Below, one piece after another: positions 9,930 to 13,158 of a stretch of 13,158 nt of DNA. Below the pieces are notes generated by a model. It ran no database searches. It had not been told where the DNA came from and saw only the letters and a program-made list of their open reading frames with translations. A program made the translations under genes and the position numbers. Origin of the DNA: Actinomycetes bacterium (GTDB lineage: Bacteria; Actinomycetota; Aquicultoria; CAJVYJ01); contig JAUVQW010000016.1 in assembly GCA_030597945.1 (NCBI GenBank), positions 1 to 13,158 on the forward strand, in the 5' to 3' direction. Numbering within the stretch: the first letter of the stretch is position 1; every line of letters starts with the position of its first letter.

Positions 9930-12251
9930 ATGAAAGTGGAGACAAAAGAATTCGATATTCCTGTTCTTTGCAGCGAAAACGAGTGCGAGCGCTGCCAAGA
10001 TAAATTAACGAAGGCTCTTGTCGAAGTCAAAGGGATATCCAAGACCGAAGTCAATGACTCCACCCTTAGTATCTCATTTGATCCAAACATCCTCTCGATC
10101 GAACGGCTGGAGAAGAAGACTAAGGAGATCGGTTGCACTATCGCCGAGAAATTTACCCACGAGACTCTAGAGCTCGCCGGCTTAGATTGCCCGGACTGCG
10201 CTATGAAGATGGAAAAATCTATCAATCGCCTTCCTGGAGTGCTTTGGGCGACTGTCAATTTTACCAGCTCAACACTGGGAATCGAATTCGAAAGTGAAAA
10301 GATTTCACTGGATAAAGTGATCTCGCTGGTAAAAGATCTCGGTTACCAGGTAATCACAGATGAAAAAGATGCGGAGATCAGTTACTGGGAAAAGAACAAA
10401 AGGCTCATGGCTACCGGGGTAGCCGGACTGTTTTTACTAGCTGGTTTTATCACCTCCTTCTTCGCGGCCTCTGCTGTCGTCTCTGACTTTTTATATGCCA
10501 TAGCGATAGTTGTGGGCGGATACTTTATAGCTAAAAGCGGTTTCATATCGCTGAGGATGAAAACTTTAGACATGAACTTTTTAGTTACGATCGCCGCGTT
10601 AGCTGCAGCTTTTGTCGGACAATGGTTAGAGGGTGCACTGGTATTATTTCTTTTTTCTGTAGGAAATACGCTGGAATCGTACTCGATGGAAAGAAATAGA
10701 AGGGAGCTGCGGTCACTAATCGACCAATCGCCCAAGGAAGCGATAGTGATGAGATCCGGCCATGAAACGAGACTTAGTGTCGCCCAGATAGTGATCGGCG
10801 ATATCGCGATAGTTAAACCGGGTGAAAAAATGCCGGTCGATGGCCTGATCGTCCAAGGGAGTTCGAGTGTAAATCAGGCTCCGATCACAGGAGAATCTCT
10901 ACCCATCGAGAAGAATTTGGGCGATAATGTCTACGCCGGATCGATCAATGGAAACGGTTCATTGGAGGTCAAGGTTACAAAATTCGCAAGCGATTCGACC
11001 ATTGCCAAGGTCATGACCCTAATTGAAAGGGCTCAAGAACAAAAGGCACCGGCCCAGCTTTTTACCGAGAGATTTGGTAGGATATATACCCCGACAGTTG
11101 TTCTTGCAGCGGCTTTGATCGCATTTATTTCGCCTTTATTATTTAATATAGAATTTTCCAGATCACTATATATTGCCGCCGTCCTTTTAGTAGTGTCGTG
11201 TCCGTGTGCCTTGGTCATCTCAGTACCTGTTGCGGTTGTTTCCGCTCTTGCTAACGCTGCTAGACATGGGGTTTTGATTAAAGGCGGCGTCTTTCTAGAA
11301 GCTGCTGGCGCCGTAAAGGCTATCGCTTTTGATAAGACAGGCACCCTTACCGAGGGGCGCCCGGACGTCACTGACATCGTAAATTGTAAACGGTATACGA
11401 CAGATAACGTCCTGACTATCGCTTCTGCGATCGAAAGCCGCTCGGAGCATCCGATCGCCAAAGCGGTACACCGTGCCGGGATAGAAAATGAGATCATGAA
11501 CCTATCGGTCAGCGATTTCGAAGCGTTTCCCGGAGGCGGTGCAAAAGCTGACGTCGAGGGAGAGATCTACTACATCGGCAGCCATCGCTTTTTTGAAAAA
11601 ATGGAACTACCGATCTGTGATCTTGATAGAGCGGAAGGCTTAGAAGATGAGGGGAAATCCGTCCTTTTCGTCGGTTCAAAAGCTGAGATGGTCGGCCTGA
11701 TCGCGATCTCGGATAAACTTAGGACAGAAAGCGTCGATGCTATAAGAGACCTAAGAGGAATGGGACTTAAGCATATTGCGATGCTAACCGGTGATAACCA
11801 AAAAACGGCAAAAATAATCGCGGGGGAAACTGGCGTAGATGAGTATCACTATGAACTGCTGCCCGAAGACAAAGTCGAGGTCGTAAAAGCTATGCAGAAG
11901 GATTATAAGGATGTGGCGATGGTCGGCGATGGGATAAATGACGCACCGGCACTAGCTACCGCCAATATCGGAATAGCAATGGGAGCTGCCGGAACAGATG
12001 TAGCCCTTGAAACCGCTGATATGGCTTTGATGGCGGATGACATCACCAAGCTGCCTTATGCCATCAACCTGAGCAAGCGTGCACTCTCGATAGTAAAGCA
12101 GAATATCGTCTTCTCGATGGCGATCATCGTCGTTTTGATCGTCACTACGCTCTTTGGACAACTATCACTTAGCCTTGGTGTTATCGGCCACGAAGGCAGT
12201 GCCCTTTTAGTTATCGCCAACGGGATGAGACTTCTTAGAACCATTAAGTGA
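9930..12251 (+). CDS. Heavy-metal P1B-type ATPase (Zn/Cd/Pb-exporter-like)
   Basis: A 773-residue metal-exporting P-type ATPase of the inner membrane. The N-terminus has two HMA-like modules: a divergent one at 8-73 with CSENECERC (Cys14, Cys19, Cys22) and a canonical one at 78-145 with GLDCPDCAMKME (Cys87, Cys90). Membrane helices follow from about 157. Catalytic motifs are complete: TGES (320-323), membrane CPC (424-426, in SCPCALVISVP), phosphorylated Asp468 in DKTGTLT, SEHP (505-508), TGDN (620-623) and GDGINDAP (666-673). KQN is at 723-725. The last helix carries GHEGSALLV (753-761). CPC-x4-SxP is the P1B-2 (CadA/ZntA) pattern, but that group usually has Asp where His754 stands; HEG is typical of P1B-4. 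Zinc is the favoured substrate given the SmtB-like partner, with Cd/Pb or Co possible. It ends 8 bp inside the convergent ribF. Confidence 0.93.
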   Translation: MKVETKEFDIPVLCSENECERCQDKLTKALVEVKGISKTEVNDSTLSISFDPNILSIERLEKKTKEIGCTIAEKFTHETLELAGLDCPDCAMKMEKSINRLPGVLWATVNFTSSTLGIEFESEKISLDKVISLVKDLGYQVITDEKDAEISYWEKNKRLMATGVAGLFLLAGFITSFFAASAVVSDFLYAIAIVVGGYFIAKSGFISLRMKTLDMNFLVTIAALAAAFVGQWLEGALVLFLFSVGNTLESYSMERNRRELRSLIDQSPKEAIVMRSGHETRLSVAQIVIGDIAIVKPGEKMPVDGLIVQGSSSVNQAPITGESLPIEKNLGDNVYAGSINGNGSLEVKVTKFASDSTIAKVMTLIERAQEQKAPAQLFTERFGRIYTPTVVLAAALIAFISPLLFNIEFSRSLYIAAVLLVVSCPCALVISVPVAVVSALANAARHGVLIKGGVFLEAAGAVKAIAFDKTGTLTEGRPDVTDIVNCKRYTTDNVLTIASAIESRSEHPIAKAVHRAGIENEIMNLSVSDFEAFPGGGAKADVEGEIYYIGSHRFFEKMELPICDLDRAEGLEDEGKSVLFVGSKAEMVGLIAISDKLRTESVDAIRDLRGMGLKHIAMLTGDNQKTAKIIAGETGVDEYHYELLPEDKVEVVKAMQKDYKDVAMVGDGINDAPALATANIGIAMGAAGTDVALETADMALMADDITKLPYAINLSKRALSIVKQNIVFSMAIIVVLIVTTLFGQLSLSLGVIGHEGSALLVIANGMRLLRTIK

Positions 12252-13158
12252 TATTAAATACCGCAGTCGGCTTTGATCGGCTCAACCAATCTTTAGCGGA
12301 GTCAGAATCTAAAGCAATCTGATCGATAAGATCAGTAATAGAGGCAAACTTTTCCTCGCTCCGTTGATACCTCTGCAGCTCTACCCTCACATGCTCACCA
12401 TAGATGTCCTTAGAAAAATCAAATATGAAAGCTTCCAGATGAACTTTTCCGGGGCCAAAAGTCGGATTACTGCCGACATTGATCACGCAAGGGTAAGATC
12501 GATCGCCAATCCAGAAAAAGCCAGAGTAAACACCCACTTTTGGCAGGCATAGGCTCTCATCCATCTTCAAATTGGCGGTCGGAAAACCCAGCTTGACTCC
12601 CCTTCCAGCCCCCTTTGTCACTTCTCCGGATATAAAATAATATCGTCCAAGCAGTTTAGGTACCTTTTCCATTTCACCGCTAACGATGAGCGAACGGATC
12701 TTTGTACTGCTGACGATATCGCCATCAACTCTAAGCAGCGGCTCAATATCAACACCAAAATCGTGCGATTCTCCATAGGTCTTTAAAAACTCGGCGTTAC
12801 CTGCCGCTTTTTTGCCAAATCTAAAGTTTTCCCCTACAAATAGATGGCTGACTTTCAACTTATCAATTAATATCTGCTTGCTAAAATCACTCGGGCTTAA
12901 CCTGGACATTGTCTCATCGAATTCAAGTAACACTAGGTAGTCTAAGCCCATACTCGAAAGTAGGCTGACCTTACTCTCTAAAGTCGTTAGAGCTTGAAGA
13001 TCGATATCAGGCGAAATCACAGTTCTAGGGTGCCGGTCAAAGGTGATTAGAACGCTCGAAAGATGTTTGGCTCTTCCCAGTTTGACCGTATCCTCGATGA
13101 TCTTTTGGTGGCCGATGTGTACCCCATCGAAGGTACCGATTGTGGCAACTGTCGGTCC
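12244..13158 (-). CDS. ribF: Bifunctional riboflavin kinase/FAD synthetase, missing extreme N-terminus
   Basis: Makes FMN from riboflavin and then FAD from FMN. The open frame continues past a GTG at 13020 to the window edge, giving 304 residues. Family members are usually about 305-330, so only some 10-20 residues are missing. Numbering from the edge, GTFDGVHIGHQ (8-18) is the adenylyltransferase signature with His14 and His17. ITFDRHP and VGENFRFGKKAAGN follow. SSTKIRSLIVSGEMEKV marks the end of the FAD synthetase domain. The riboflavin kinase domain shows GRGVKLGFPTANL (PTAN motif binding ATP/Mg) and VINVGSNPTFG, with the usual EAFIFDF and LYG-like DIYGEHVRVEL. The GTG at 13020 is not the true start because it would delete the HxGH site. 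The gene is convergent with the ATPase gene and its stop lies within that gene's end. Confidence 0.96.
   Translation of the reverse strand, partial: GPTVATIGTFDGVHIGHQKIIEDTVKLGRAKHLSSVLITFDRHPRTVISPDIDLQALTTLESKVSLLSSMGLDYLVLLEFDETMSRLSPSDFSKQILIDKLKVSHLFVGENFRFGKKAAGNAEFLKTYGESHDFGVDIEPLLRVDGDIVSSTKIRSLIVSGEMEKVPKLLGRYYFISGEVTKGAGRGVKLGFPTANLKMDESLCLPKVGVYSGFFWIGDRSYPCVINVGSNPTFGPGKVHLEAFIFDFSKDIYGEHVRVELQRYQRSEEKFASITDLIDQIALDSDSAKDWLSRSKPTAVFNIT

Noticed and set aside
11033..11497. Minus-strand open frame of 154 codons inside the P-type ATPase
   Set aside because: It is opposite the CPC and DKTGT motifs of the ATPase, is low in complexity (rich in Ala/Thr/Ser) and has no start signal; it is an antisense shadow.
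12244..13020. ribF read as starting at the GTG at 13020
   Set aside because: The frame stays open to the window edge and encodes the essential GTFDGVHIGH adenylyltransferase motif upstream, so the gene is truncated by the window, not short.

Overview
This window looks like chromosomal housekeeping DNA from a moderate-GC bacterium (roughly mid-40s % G+C by eye), most likely a deep-branching actinobacterium. That placement is an inference. It rests on a dCTP deaminase whose C-terminal half reads very much like the mycobacterial enzyme, a coenzyme-B12-dependent class II ribonucleotide reductase behind tandem NrdR-type boxes, a metal-sensor gene that appears to be transcribed leaderless, and a trpS-scpA-scpB-rluB gene run of the kind common in Gram-positive lineages. 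No phage genes, insertion sequences, CRISPR arrays or long repeats were seen.

Layout. On the minus strand, 1-1367 carries a PEGA-domain lipoprotein gene. It is followed by two very short hydrophobic open frames and then the 5' part of a gene for an exported protein that runs off the left edge and has no ordinary start codon. On the plus strand from 1490, a membrane site-2 protease gene leads into trpS, scpA, scpB and a 23S rRNA pseudouridine synthase gene; all are tightly packed, and the last two overlap. At 5335-5412 lie a strong promoter, three CTATATAT-core NrdR-like sites and a strong ribosome binding site; together they drive nrdJ (class II ribonucleotide reductase) and dcd. These two genes form a deoxynucleotide supply unit. 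A tRNA-Thr(UGU) gene with its own near-consensus promoter follows.

After a 289-bp AT-rich gap holding a likely terminator hairpin and a perfect 19-bp palindrome comes a two-gene partner-switching module: a STAS anti-anti-sigma factor and an overlapping GHKL anti-sigma kinase. No sigma factor gene is next to it. A metal-homeostasis operon then begins at 9514. It encodes a SmtB/CzrA-type repressor with an intact alpha-5 zinc site and a heavy-metal P-type ATPase with two N-terminal HMA-like modules. The promoter's -10 box sits so close to the repressor ATG that the mRNA should have no leader, and a 9-bp-arm inverted repeat covers that start. The ATPase combines a CPC membrane motif with a C-terminal HEG motif, an unusual mix. 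Convergent to it, overlapping by 8 bp, is ribF (riboflavin kinase/FAD synthetase), cut only at its extreme N-terminus by the right edge.

I see no strong case for an entirely new system. The items most worth following are the NrdR-box array, the leaderless metal switch with the hybrid ATPase, the orphan partner-switch pair, and the odd small-ORF/non-AUG-start cluster at the left edge.
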